DNA of 64,000 nucleotides from JAVBKV01 sp031553885 (lineage in GTDB: Bacteria > Bacteroidota > Bacteroidia > Bacteroidales > Azobacteroidaceae). The notes below the pieces were generated by a model, which saw only the letters and a program-made list of their open reading frames with translations, searched no databases and was not told the DNA's origin. The number at the start of each line of letters is the position of its first letter. Positions within the stretch are counted from its first letter, which is position 1. Below, in pieces: positions 52,092 through 61,000 of the stretch. Made by a program: the position numbers and the translations under genes. The stretch covers positions 19,566 through 83,565 of the forward strand of contig JAVBKV010000016.1 in assembly GCA_031553885.1 (NCBI GenBank). Reading direction: 5' to 3'.

Positions 52092-52147
52092 AATTAAGAA
52101 TTAAAAATTAGATTTTTTGAGGAAAGATCAATTTTTAATTCTTAATT
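52092..52147. repeat. AT-rich inverted repeat before galK
   Basis: AATTAAGAATTAAAAATT (52092-52109) is perfectly complementary to 52130-52147, with a 20-nt loop. A further AATTCTTAATT run follows to about 52169. Since galK is presumably cotranscribed with the permease, the hairpin may be an mRNA processing or stability element. Confidence 0.75.
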
Positions 52148-52178
52148 ATTAATTCTTAATTTTTAATTCAATAAACTC

Positions 52179-53324
52179 ATGGATACAGCAAAAATCAGAG
52201 AAAAATTCAAATCATTATACGGAACAGAAGGAACACTGTATACTTCTCCCGGTCGTATCAATATCATTGGCGAGCATACCGATTACAACGGAGGGTTCGT
52301 TCTTCCGGGCGCAATCGATAAAGCTATGTATTGCGAATTCAAACCCAATGGCACCAATAAAGTACGTGCCTTCGCTTTGGACCTGAACGAATCCTGTGAA
52401 TTCGGATTGGAAGAAGCCGATAAGCCTGCTCAACAATGGGCCTGTTATATTTTCGGTGTATGCCGTGAAATGGCTAAAAGAGGCAAACCTGTACAAGGTT
52501 TCGATACCGTTTTTGCAGGGGATGTACCATTAGGTGCAGGGATGTCTTCTTCTGCTGCTTTGGAAAGCTGTTTCGGCTTTGCATTGAACGATCAGTACAA
52601 CTTGGGCTTCGACCGTTTCGAACTGGCTCTGATCGGACAAGCTACCGAGCACAACTATTGCGGAGTAATGTGCGGTATCATGGACCAATTCGCTTCCTGC
52701 AACGGAAAAGAAGGTTTCCTGATGCGTTTGGATTGCCGTTCACTGGAATTCGAATATGTACCTTTTAATCCGGTAGGATACCGGGTGGTATTGTTGAATA
52801 CCTGTGTAACGCATAACTTAGCCGGAGGCGAATACAACAAACGTCGTCATTCCTGCGAACGCGTGGTAGCTGCTATTGCTAAACGTCACCCGGAAGTGAA
52901 ATTGCTGCGCGATGCCAACCTGGATATGCTGAAAGAAGTGAAAGCAGAAGTAAATCCGATCGATTATACACGTGCTGAATTCGTTATCGAAGAAATCCAA
53001 CGTCTATTGGATGCTTGTGCCGCCATGGAAAGAGGAGATTACGAAACAGTCGGAAAAAAAATGTATGAAACACACGAAGGATTGAGCAAAAAATACACCG
53101 TAAGTTGTGCAGAACTTGATTATCTGAATACCATGGCTAAAGCATGCGGAGTTACAGGCTCTCGTGTTATGGGTGGTGGTTTCGGAGGTTGTACGATTAA
53201 CCTGGTTAAAGAAGAATTACACGATTCATTCATACAAAAAGCATGCGAAGCTTACCGGATGGAATACGGAAAAGATCCTAAGATCTATGATGTAGTCATT
53301 AAAGACGGAGCTCGCAAAATTTAA
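52179..53324 (+). CDS. galK: Galactokinase
   Basis: A 381-residue GHMP kinase making galactose-1-phosphate from galactose and ATP, the first Leloir step. The family motif GRINIIGEHTDYNGGFV, the ATP loop VPLGAGMSSSAALESC, the catalytic Asp in CGIMDQFASC and the C-terminal GGGFGGCTINLV are all present. Length is standard. galT and galE are not in this window. Preceded by an AT-rich inverted repeat, followed after 85 nt by the ribulokinase gene. Confidence 0.96.
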   Translation: MDTAKIREKFKSLYGTEGTLYTSPGRINIIGEHTDYNGGFVLPGAIDKAMYCEFKPNGTNKVRAFALDLNESCEFGLEEADKPAQQWACYIFGVCREMAKRGKPVQGFDTVFAGDVPLGAGMSSSAALESCFGFALNDQYNLGFDRFELALIGQATEHNYCGVMCGIMDQFASCNGKEGFLMRLDCRSLEFEYVPFNPVGYRVVLLNTCVTHNLAGGEYNKRRHSCERVVAAIAKRHPEVKLLRDANLDMLKEVKAEVNPIDYTRAEFVIEEIQRLLDACAAMERGDYETVGKKMYETHEGLSKKYTVSCAELDYLNTMAKACGVTGSRVMGGGFGGCTINLVKEELHDSFIQKACEAYRMEYGKDPKIYDVVIKDGARKI

Positions 53325-53409
53325 ATAAAATCTCATAATCCAACATGTGCCGGTACCCTGCTAAAATCAGGATGTATTGGCACATTTTTCTTATCACAAC
53401 GAATCACTT

Positions 53410-55071
53410 ATGACTAAATATGTAATCGGATTAGATTATGGTACCGATTCGTGTCGGGCCGTTATCGTAAATACTTCTAACGGAGAAGAAGTAGCTTCGG
53501 CTGTCCAGTATTATCCCCGGTGGGCGGAAGGTCTCTATTGCAATCCGCAGGCCAACCGATATCGTCAACATCCATTGGATTATATCGAAACCCTGGAAGG
53601 AACGGTCAAAGAGGCTTTATCCCGGGTTTCTCCCGAAATCAGAGAAAACATTGCAGGAATGGCTTTCGACACCACCGGGTCAACTCCTGTTCTGATCGAT
53701 GAGAATGGAACTCCCTTGTCTCTCCTTCCTGAGTTTGCAGAAAATCCCAATGCCATGTTTATTCTCTGGAAAGACCATACGGCTATTCAGGAAGCTTCTG
53801 AAATCAACAACCTCTCCGAGAAATGGGAGGTGAATTATACGGCCTACGAAGGAGGAATTTATTCTTCCGAATGGGTATGGGCCAAAGCGTTGCACGTGTT
53901 ACGCAATGATCCTTCCATCAGGGGAAAAGTGTATTCCTGGGCAGAACACTGCGATTGGCTTCCGGCATTAATCACCGGAAACATACGGCCGGAAACCATG
54001 CTCAGAAGTCGTTGTGCGGCCGGACACAAAGCAATGTGGCATGAATCATGGAATGGTCTGCCTTCGGAAGAGTTCCTGACAACACTGGATCCGCTACTCT
54101 CGGGATTTCGCTCCCATTTGTATACAGAAACCTATCCCAGTGATACAAGAGTCGGTTACCTGACTCCCGAATGGGCCGGACGATTGGGATTGAACACCCA
54201 AGTAGCCGTATCCGTAGGAGCCATTGACTGCCACATGGGTGCTGTCGGTGCTGAAATCAAGCCGGGTGCTTTTGTCCGGGTGATCGGAACCTCGACCTGC
54301 GACATCATGGTGGTTCCCTACGACGAAATCAAAGGCCAATTGATTCCGGGTATCTGCGGACAGGTCGACGGTTCGGTCGTTCCCGGTACAATCGGATTAG
54401 AAGCCGGCCAATCGGCTTTTGGAGACATCTATGCCTGGTTCAAACGGGTACTCGAATGGCCGGTTACCCAGCTGATCGGATCTTCTGCATTGATCGATGA
54501 AACGACTAAAAAACAACTGATCAAAGAAACGCTGGACCGTATTATTCCGGCATTGTCTCAGGAAGCAGAAAAAATTCCTGTTCAGGAAAGTTGCATCATT
54601 GCAACCGATTGGATGAATGGCCGGCGTACGCCTGATGCCAACCAATTACTGAAAGGAACCATCTCCGGTTTGACATTAGGAAGTACAGCCCCCATGATTT
54701 TCAGGGCATTGGTGGAAGCTACGGCTTTCGGATCCAAAGCGATCATCGACCGCTTTTTAGAGTGTGGCATCCAGATTCAGGAAGTAATCGGTATCGGAGG
54801 CATTTCACTGAAATCTCCTTTTGTTATGCAAACCCTGGCTGACGTATTGGGTGTATCGATAAAAGTGGCCCGATCGGAACAGGCCTGCGCATTGGGTGCG
54901 GCCATGTTTGCAGCAGTTGCTTCCGGAATCTATCCCCGGATTGAAGACGCACAGCAAAAAATGGGACAAGGTTTTGCGTTTACCTATCATCCGAATGAAC
55001 AAAATCATCAGCTGTACTCAACGCTTTACAAAAAATACCGCCAAATCGGAAATTTTTCGGAAAAGCTTTAG
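53410..55071 (+). CDS. araB: Ribulokinase
   Basis: A 553-residue FGGY carbohydrate kinase. The first motif GLDYGTDSCRAVIVN and the HRR-type loop of ribulokinases (YNPQANRYRQHPLDYIETL; AGHKAMWH) support L-ribulose phosphorylation over xylulose or glycerol. Second-domain motifs are VGAIDCHMGAVGAEI and GGISLKSPFVMQTLADVLG. The start at 53410 is chosen because family members begin at MTKYVIGLDYG; an ATG 33 nt upstream would add a non-conserved tail. L-arabinose isomerase and ribulose-5-phosphate epimerase are absent nearby, yet transketolase and rpiB follow. Confidence 0.9.
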   Translation: MTKYVIGLDYGTDSCRAVIVNTSNGEEVASAVQYYPRWAEGLYCNPQANRYRQHPLDYIETLEGTVKEALSRVSPEIRENIAGMAFDTTGSTPVLIDENGTPLSLLPEFAENPNAMFILWKDHTAIQEASEINNLSEKWEVNYTAYEGGIYSSEWVWAKALHVLRNDPSIRGKVYSWAEHCDWLPALITGNIRPETMLRSRCAAGHKAMWHESWNGLPSEEFLTTLDPLLSGFRSHLYTETYPSDTRVGYLTPEWAGRLGLNTQVAVSVGAIDCHMGAVGAEIKPGAFVRVIGTSTCDIMVVPYDEIKGQLIPGICGQVDGSVVPGTIGLEAGQSAFGDIYAWFKRVLEWPVTQLIGSSALIDETTKKQLIKETLDRIIPALSQEAEKIPVQESCIIATDWMNGRRTPDANQLLKGTISGLTLGSTAPMIFRALVEATAFGSKAIIDRFLECGIQIQEVIGIGGISLKSPFVMQTLADVLGVSIKVARSEQACALGAAMFAAVASGIYPRIEDAQQKMGQGFAFTYHPNEQNHQLYSTLYKKYRQIGNFSEKL

Positions 55072-55074
55072 ATA

Positions 55075-55177
55075 AATTGGCAATTGAGAATTGACAAAAA
55101 AGCATTACCTTTGTACTTAATTGATATTTTTAATCATCAATTGAAAATCGGCTTTAGTCAATTCTCAATTGCCAATT
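55075..55177. repeat. Perfect 21-bp inverted repeat around the tkt promoter
   Basis: Arms at 55075-55095 and 55157-55177 are exact complements. The 61-nt loop holds the -7 box and a smaller AATTGAT/ATCAATT hairpin. The left arm includes the -33 TTG of the tkt promoter. Confidence 0.85.
55084..55113 (+). promoter_or_regulatory. Promoter of tkt-rpiB
   Basis: TTG at 55084-55086, 19-nt spacer, TACCTTTG at 55106-55113. Full consensus; predicted start near 55120, so the leader is about 98 nt and contains only the right arm of the inverted repeat. Confidence 0.75.
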
Positions 55178-55217
55178 ATTTTAAACAAATTCTTAAATAC
55201 TTCAAAAAAGCGATAGG

Positions 55218-57242
55218 ATGAATGATGTTAATGTGATGAACAAAGCGGCAGACAATATCCGGATATTAGCCGCTTCCATGGTTGAAAAAGCAAAATCCGG
55301 TCACCCGGGAGGTGCAATGGGAGGTGCGGATTTTATCAATGTACTCTTCAGTGAGTTCATGGTATACGATCCTGATCGTCCGAAATGGGAAGACCGCGAT
55401 CGTTTTTTCTTAGATCCAGGACACATGTCGCCTATGTTATATGCCGCATTGACAATGACAGGAAAATTCTCCCTGAAAGAGCTAACAGAATTCCGCCAAT
55501 GGGATAGTCCGACGCCCGGACACCCGGAACTGGACGTCATGCGTGGAATAGAAAATACTTCCGGACCGTTGGGTCAGGGGCATACCTATGCTGTAGGAGC
55601 CGCCATTGCTGCCAAATTCATAAATGCCCGGTTGGGAGGAGAACTGACTCAAAAGATTTACACATTCATCTCCGACGGAGGAATACAGGAAGAAATTTCC
55701 CAGGGAGCCGGACGGACAGCCGGTCATTTGGGATTAAACAACCTGATCATGTTCTACGATTCCAACAATATTCAGTTATCTACCGGAACCGAAGAAGTCA
55801 GTAGTGAAGATGTTGCGAAGAAATACGAAGCCTGGGATTGGACTGTTTACCAAATCGACGGACATGATGTAAATGCAATCCGGGATGCATTGAAAAAAGC
55901 CATAGCTGAAAAAGAAAAACCAACCCTGATCATTGGTAAGACACGAATAGGTAAAGGGGCTGTCAAATCCGACAACAGTTGCTTTGAAGGACAATGCTCA
56001 ACTCACGGACAACCGCTGACTGCTGCCGGAGCCGATATCGACAAAACCATTCTCAACCTTGGAGGAGATCCGGAAAATCCTTTCCAGATTTTTCCTGAGG
56101 CACAAGCCTTGTACGATACCCGTAAAAAAGAATTGCAAGCAATCGTAGCAAAAAAATACGCAGAAAAAGAAACCTGGGCGAAAGCCAATCCGGAATTGGC
56201 AGCAAAAGCTAAACAATGGTTCGAAGGTATCACTCCCGAAATTGATTGGGCAGCTATCGAACAGAAACCGGATCAACCCACCCGTAACGCTTCGGCAACC
56301 ATATTGGGAGTGTTGGCGGAAAAAGTGGAAAACATGATTGTAGCTTCAGCCGATTTGTCCAATTCCGATAAAACCGACGGTTTTCTTAAAAAAACGCAAG
56401 CTCTCAAAAAAGGAGATTTCAGTGGAGCTTTCCTTCAGGCCGGAGTATCCGAATTGACAATGGCGTGTCTGTGTATCGGTATGACTCTGTATGGTGGAAC
56501 CATTGCGGCCTGCGGTACATTCTTTGTGTTCTCGGATTACATGAAGCCTGCCGTCCGGATGGCCGCATTGATGGAATTACCGGTAAAATTCATCTGGACA
56601 CACGACGCTTTCCGGGTCGGAGAAGACGGTCCTACCCACGAACCGGTGGAGCAGGAAGCACAAATCCGTTTAATGGAAAAACTCAAAAACCATAAAGGAA
56701 AAAATTCCATGCTGGTACTCCGTCCGGCGGATGTTCACGAAACAACTGTATCCTGGAAACTGGCCATGGAAAACACCCACACTCCTACCGGATTGATACT
56801 TTCCCGTCAGAATATCCTTAACCTGCCAGCGAAAACGAACCGTTACGAAGACGCCTTGCAAACAGAAAAAGGCGGATACGTAGTAGAATGCGACGGATAT
56901 GCCGACGTAATCCTGTTGGCTTCCGGATCTGAAGTATCCACGCTGGTGGAAGGCGCTCAATTACTCCGGAAAGACGGAGTGAAAGTGCGTATTGTATCCA
57001 TTCCTTCCGAAGGTTTATTCCGTTCTCAACCGAAAGACTATCAGGACTCAGTCATTATTCCCGGTAAAAAAGTATTTGGGTTAACAGCCGGATTGCCTGT
57101 AACCCTGCAAGGCCTGGTCGGGAATAACGGTAAAGTATGGGGAATGGAATCATTCGGATTTTCAGCTCCATACAAAGTATTGGATGAAAAGCTCGGATTC
57201 ACCGGAGCAAATGTATATAAACAAGTCAAAGAAATGCTTTAA
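55218..57242 (+). CDS. tkt: Transketolase
   Basis: A 674-residue thiamine diphosphate enzyme moving two-carbon units between sugar phosphates in the pentose phosphate pathway. The N-terminal AKSGHPGGAMGGADF, the HxxP-type GPLGQGHTYAVGAA, and the TPP/Mg region (ISDGGIQEEIS to NNLIMFYDSNN) are present; the classical first Gly of the GDG motif is Ser here, in a form I believe is shared by other Bacteroidales transketolases. The Pyr domain has the catalytic Glu in SELTMACLCIGM, and FRVGEDGPTHEPVEQ binds phosphate. rpiB follows 11 nt later. Confidence 0.94.
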   Translation: MNDVNVMNKAADNIRILAASMVEKAKSGHPGGAMGGADFINVLFSEFMVYDPDRPKWEDRDRFFLDPGHMSPMLYAALTMTGKFSLKELTEFRQWDSPTPGHPELDVMRGIENTSGPLGQGHTYAVGAAIAAKFINARLGGELTQKIYTFISDGGIQEEISQGAGRTAGHLGLNNLIMFYDSNNIQLSTGTEEVSSEDVAKKYEAWDWTVYQIDGHDVNAIRDALKKAIAEKEKPTLIIGKTRIGKGAVKSDNSCFEGQCSTHGQPLTAAGADIDKTILNLGGDPENPFQIFPEAQALYDTRKKELQAIVAKKYAEKETWAKANPELAAKAKQWFEGITPEIDWAAIEQKPDQPTRNASATILGVLAEKVENMIVASADLSNSDKTDGFLKKTQALKKGDFSGAFLQAGVSELTMACLCIGMTLYGGTIAACGTFFVFSDYMKPAVRMAALMELPVKFIWTHDAFRVGEDGPTHEPVEQEAQIRLMEKLKNHKGKNSMLVLRPADVHETTVSWKLAMENTHTPTGLILSRQNILNLPAKTNRYEDALQTEKGGYVVECDGYADVILLASGSEVSTLVEGAQLLRKDGVKVRIVSIPSEGLFRSQPKDYQDSVIIPGKKVFGLTAGLPVTLQGLVGNNGKVWGMESFGFSAPYKVLDEKLGFTGANVYKQVKEML

Positions 57243-57253
57243 TCCCTTATTTT

Positions 57254-57685
57254 ATGAAACCCATCGGACTTGCTTCGGATCATGCCGGATTTGAAATGAA
57301 ACAATTCATCAAATCGGTTTTAGACAAAAAAATGATTACCTACAAAGACTTCGGTACTTATTCCGGAGAAAGTTGTAATTATGCAGAATATGCTCACTTA
57401 CTGGGTAAAGCAGTAGAAAACGGCGAGGTATATCCGGGAATCGCCATCTGTGGAAGTGGAAACGGAGTCAGTATGGCGCTCAACAAGCACCAGGGTGTGC
57501 GTGCTGCGCTCTGTTGGAATGCAGAAATTGCCCGTTTAGCCCGTCTACACAACGATGCAAATGTTCTGTCTCTGCCCGGACGGTTTCTTTCCAACGCCGA
57601 AGCAGAAAAAATTGTCGACATTTTTCTGAATACGGCTTTTGAAGGAGGAAGGCATCAGGCCAGGATTGATCGTATTCCGTTATAA
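57254..57685 (+). CDS. rpiB: Ribose-5-phosphate isomerase B
   Basis: A 143-residue enzyme interconverting ribose-5- and ribulose-5-phosphate (and, in some relatives, allose phosphate). It starts with the phosphate-binding IGLASDHAGFEMK; CGSGNGVSMALNKHQGVRAALC carries the anion-binding turn and catalytic Cys, and RLARLHNDANVLSLPGRF is the conserved C-terminal motif. Operonic with tkt, forming a non-oxidative pentose phosphate pair, and ending at a terminator. Confidence 0.95.
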   Translation: MKPIGLASDHAGFEMKQFIKSVLDKKMITYKDFGTYSGESCNYAEYAHLLGKAVENGEVYPGIAICGSGNGVSMALNKHQGVRAALCWNAEIARLARLHNDANVLSLPGRFLSNAEAEKIVDIFLNTAFEGGRHQARIDRIPL

Positions 57686-57703
57686 CAAGCCAGAATATAA
57701 AGC

Positions 57704-57750
57704 AAAAGCCCCTGAAACTCCAACAATAAACTGGAATTTTTGGGGTTTTT
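57704..57750 (+). terminator. Terminator after rpiB
   Basis: CCCC...CCA pairs with TGG...GGGG across a 9-nt loop with an A-rich 5' side and five T after the stem. Confidence 0.75.
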
Positions 57751-57769
57751 ATTACCATACGAATCCTAT

Positions 57770-58879
57770 ATGAGTAACTTTAACGATCCTTATATCATTA
57801 CCACACTCTTATCGACTGTTACCATACTTATTATGGCTGTTCTTCTGCTTGGATTGAAGATTCCATCAGACACCCGATTAAACAATTATCGTATATCCTG
57901 CCGGTTACTGGCTGCCGCGTACATTATCCTTGCTGCTGCCGGATTATGGGAAATAACAGATAAGACTTCTCTCAACAATAAAGCGGTAATGTTTTCTATC
58001 ACTCTGATCGCAGCTTCATTTCAGGCATTTTTGTTTACTTTCTCACTTATTACCCTGATCAATATCCGCTACATGACGGTTTTCAGAATGGCCTGTAACC
58101 TGATCCCGATCGGTATGGTTTCCGTTATTCTTCTGCTATTCATGGACGATGCGGAAAATTCCGGTTTCAACGGAATTTCTTGTTTTTCCCTTTTCTGCTA
58201 TGGTTTCCAGTTGGGATATTATGTGGTACTTTTTAGCCGGGAATACCGGAAATATGAGAATCAAATGGATAATTTTTTTTCCGAAGATGAGCAAAGACGG
58301 TTGAATTGGATTTTGATTGCATTTTATATGGCACTCGGAATCGGAGTGTTTGCTATCCTATCATTATTCGTTCCCCTGGGTATATATGTTATTTTCATCC
58401 TGGTTTATACGCTGTTTTACGTTTATTATACCATGAAATATATCAACTATATCCATTCTTTTTACCGGATCATTCCCGCACTTGAACTTCCGGTTGGGAT
58501 AAACACAAAAGAGACTAAACTTCCTGTTTCTGCGGATCTGGAAACAAAAAAAAGCCTGGACAATGTTATTGATTTATGGATAGAGCGTAAAGGATTTTTA
58601 GCTTCCGGTATTACTCTCGATATGCTTGCTATAGAATTTATGACTAACCGTTCGTATTTATCCGCCCATATCAACAAAAAAAACAACAGGAACTTCAAAA
58701 CCTGGATCGGAGAACTTCGCATTGAAGAAGCAAAGCGTCTGATGATCCTGTATCCGAAAAAAACGCTTTCTGAAATAGGAGAAATGGTCGGAATCTCCGA
58801 AAGAGTCAGCTTCTATCGACAGTTTCTAAAAATTACGGGTAAATCACCAAATGATTTTCGCACACAAAACCTTAACTAA
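57770..58879 (+). CDS. Membrane protein with C-terminal AraC-type HTH
   Basis: A 369-residue regulator. Six or seven membrane helices occupy about residues 10-235 (TTLLSTVTILIMAVLLLGL; FQAFLFTFSLITLINIRY; LIPIGMVSVILLLFMDD; LNWILIAFYMALGIGVFAILSLF), after which a cytoplasmic linker leads to an AraC double HTH at about 280-369 (FMTNRSYLSAHINKKNNRNFKTWI; LSEIGEMVGISERVSFYRQFLKITGKSP). It probably senses a signal in or across the membrane and acts at DNA. The start at 57770 avoids overlap with the rpiB terminator. Targets are unknown. Confidence 0.85.
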   Translation: MSNFNDPYIITTLLSTVTILIMAVLLLGLKIPSDTRLNNYRISCRLLAAAYIILAAAGLWEITDKTSLNNKAVMFSITLIAASFQAFLFTFSLITLINIRYMTVFRMACNLIPIGMVSVILLLFMDDAENSGFNGISCFSLFCYGFQLGYYVVLFSREYRKYENQMDNFFSEDEQRRLNWILIAFYMALGIGVFAILSLFVPLGIYVIFILVYTLFYVYYTMKYINYIHSFYRIIPALELPVGINTKETKLPVSADLETKKSLDNVIDLWIERKGFLASGITLDMLAIEFMTNRSYLSAHINKKNNRNFKTWIGELRIEEAKRLMILYPKKTLSEIGEMVGISERVSFYRQFLKITGKSPNDFRTQNLN

Positions 58880-59049
58880 ATTTTTCTGTATTACAAATCG
58901 TAAAAAAAATAAATTTGTACGTTCTGTAACTTCACTTTCCTACCCTGTTAATTACATTTGAACTTCATTGTTGACACAAAATACTATCTATTTTCAGGTC
59001 AACCGAGAGTATCTGTTTCTATATTATTTTATCTATTTCTAATTCTGTT

Positions 59050-60804
59050 ATGAAACAATTTCTATTCCCGAAAAGTATTTTTATCATTCTACTGTTCATA
59101 ACATTACCTGTCCTTCTGAACGGACAGAATAATTTTCAGCACCAAAAGGATTCTCTACTTCAACGAATTGAAACAACACGGGGAAAAGATAAATTAAAGG
59201 TATATACCTTGTTAGTAACACAACTAACTTTTCCAAAAGAAGAACTTGATCTAAAATTGAAATATACCCATGCTTTCATTCAGGAGGCCCAGCAACAAAA
59301 AGACAGAAATTACGAACGTATCGCCCGTCGCCAGGAATTAATCGATTTATACAACTACAGGAAAATCGATGAATTTCCGAAAAAAGCAACCGAACACATG
59401 GCATTCTTTAAGAAAAATAATTTTCTGAAAGACTATTATTATTTCTATCGTAATTTGTTACAATTTTATGGAATGCTGGGTGAAGAAAGCCGTTCAATTG
59501 AAGGTTCAAAGCAGATGTATGAAGAAGCAAAGCAACAGAACTACCCGTTCGGCATAGCACAGGCCACGGCAATGATGGCACAGATTTACTCAATAGAAGA
59601 TCGCCATAGCGAGGCCGAAACATACAGTAAAGAAACAATTGCAGCCGTTCTGGATTTATTAAAAACAGAAGACGATCAGAAAGACAACTATTACCTCCTG
59701 TTCGACTCCTATCGCAGATTGGCTTATGCACTGTCAGATCAGGGAAAATTCGATGAAGCGACCCTGTTATTGCCCGTTTGGAGAGAATATCTGGTCGGTT
59801 TTCAGGAAAAATTCGGATCCGATTCACCTGAAGCGCGTTCCATTTTCGTATTATACTACAATTTCAACATGCATTTCTACATCAACCTGAAAGAATATAA
59901 CCAATCCGAAGCTTATTGTGATTCCATCGAGCAAATAAATTCAACGCCGGCTATGCTGGTACATGTATGGAAATGCAGGAGCCTGATTTGTGAAAATCGC
60001 AAAGAATACGCTAAGGCCCTGGAATGGATAGATAAGGCAATTGATTTTAACTCTGAAATCGGAGAATGGGATGATATAGTTTTAATGCAAAAGGAAAAAG
60101 CCCGTTTCTTGGCCGAAATGAACCGGGGACGTGAAGCATGGGATGTTTTCAATTCAGCCTTTCAACGTAATGACTCCCTCCGCCAGGAAACAAACAATGC
60201 CCAGCTCGACGAACTACGAACCCAATACGAAGTGGATAAGCTCACTGCTCAAAAAGAACGGAACCGGAACCACATGCTGATGGCTTTGGGAGGTTGTCTG
60301 CTGTTGCTCATCGCTTTGATTATCTACATCGTTTATTCCCGGCAATTGAAAACCAAAAATCGCTCATTGTACCAACAAATCCAGGAGCGTATTCAAAAAG
60401 AGAAAGCGGCAGAAGAAGCCATTATCCGAATTCCTGAAAAAGAACTCAGCCGGGAAATGCAACTATTTCGGCGGTTGAATGAACAAATACAAAGCGAAAA
60501 ACTATTTACCACCCCCGATATCAACCGGAAAAAACTGGCAGATATCGTAGGTACGAACGAAATATACCTGGCCGATGCCATCCGGGAAGGTTCCGGATAT
60601 ACATTTTCAGAATACATCGCTCATTTGCGCCTCAATTATGCACTCGAACTGCTGGACAAGCATCCGGAAATGACACTTGAAGCGGTAGCCGTCGATTCGG
60701 GACATGGTTCCTACTCCCCTTTTTTCCGGACATTCGGAAAAATGTACGGAATGAGTCCGTCGGAATACAGGAAATTATCATCTGTAAAAAACACTCAAAA
60801 ATAA
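59050..60804 (+). CDS. TPR-membrane-AraC hybrid regulator
   Basis: A 584-residue regulator with four parts: signal/anchor helix (about 8-25), a periplasmic helical TPR array (about 40-400, e.g. FGIAQATAMMAQIYSIEDRHSEAETY), a membrane helix at about 410-432 (MLMALGGCLLLLIALIIYIVY), and a cytoplasmic coiled coil ending in an AraC-type double HTH (ADIVGTNEIYLADAIREGSG; EAVAVDSGHGSYSPFFRTFGKMYGMSP). The family senses envelope ligands in Bacteroidota. Tandem 21-bp repeats just after it (60910-60951) may be its binding site, making the next genes its regulon. Confidence 0.85.
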   Translation: MKQFLFPKSIFIILLFITLPVLLNGQNNFQHQKDSLLQRIETTRGKDKLKVYTLLVTQLTFPKEELDLKLKYTHAFIQEAQQQKDRNYERIARRQELIDLYNYRKIDEFPKKATEHMAFFKKNNFLKDYYYFYRNLLQFYGMLGEESRSIEGSKQMYEEAKQQNYPFGIAQATAMMAQIYSIEDRHSEAETYSKETIAAVLDLLKTEDDQKDNYYLLFDSYRRLAYALSDQGKFDEATLLLPVWREYLVGFQEKFGSDSPEARSIFVLYYNFNMHFYINLKEYNQSEAYCDSIEQINSTPAMLVHVWKCRSLICENRKEYAKALEWIDKAIDFNSEIGEWDDIVLMQKEKARFLAEMNRGREAWDVFNSAFQRNDSLRQETNNAQLDELRTQYEVDKLTAQKERNRNHMLMALGGCLLLLIALIIYIVYSRQLKTKNRSLYQQIQERIQKEKAAEEAIIRIPEKELSREMQLFRRLNEQIQSEKLFTTPDINRKKLADIVGTNEIYLADAIREGSGYTFSEYIAHLRLNYALELLDKHPEMTLEAVAVDSGHGSYSPFFRTFGKMYGMSPSEYRKLSSVKNTQK

Positions 60805-60869
60805 TAGATTCTTTTTTAATTAAAATACTCTTATCTTTTTAAACAGAAATAACTTACATCAGATTTGAA

Positions 60870-60951
60870 GATTCAGAAAAAAAAAATATTTTATATCCAA
60901 TAATTAGTGTTTTTTCTGAATCGACAAGTATTTTTTCTGAATCAACAAGTC
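60870..60951. promoter_or_regulatory. Candidate AraC-type operator: tandem 21-bp repeats with an inverted third copy
   Basis: Two direct copies of a 21-bp unit begin TTTTTTCTGAATC (60910-60930 and 60931-60951) and differ at two positions. The same 13-nt core occurs inverted at 60870-60882. Units two helical turns apart just before a promoter are typical AraC sites. The second copy covers the -33 position of the -7 box at 60970. Confidence 0.6.
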
Positions 60952-60969
60952 ATTTCATTTCTCCTTACT

Positions 60970-60977
60970 TACGTTTG
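60970..60977 (+). promoter_or_regulatory. -7 box TACGTTTG before the accessory cluster
   Basis: A perfect TAnnTTTG 23 nt before the ATG at 61001, with no TTG at -33; that position is taken by the second direct repeat, which suggests activator-dependent transcription. Confidence 0.6.
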
Positions 60978-61000
60978 TAAAAATCAAATAGAAAACCGAT

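Noticed and set aside
53377..53409. Upstream start for ribulokinase
   Set aside because: The family N-terminus begins at 53410, and the extra 11 residues look non-coding.
60870..60922. Terminator formed by the inverted and first direct 13-nt core
   Set aside because: The 13-bp stem has a 27-nt loop, an A/T-only core and no T tract after it, so an operator fits better.
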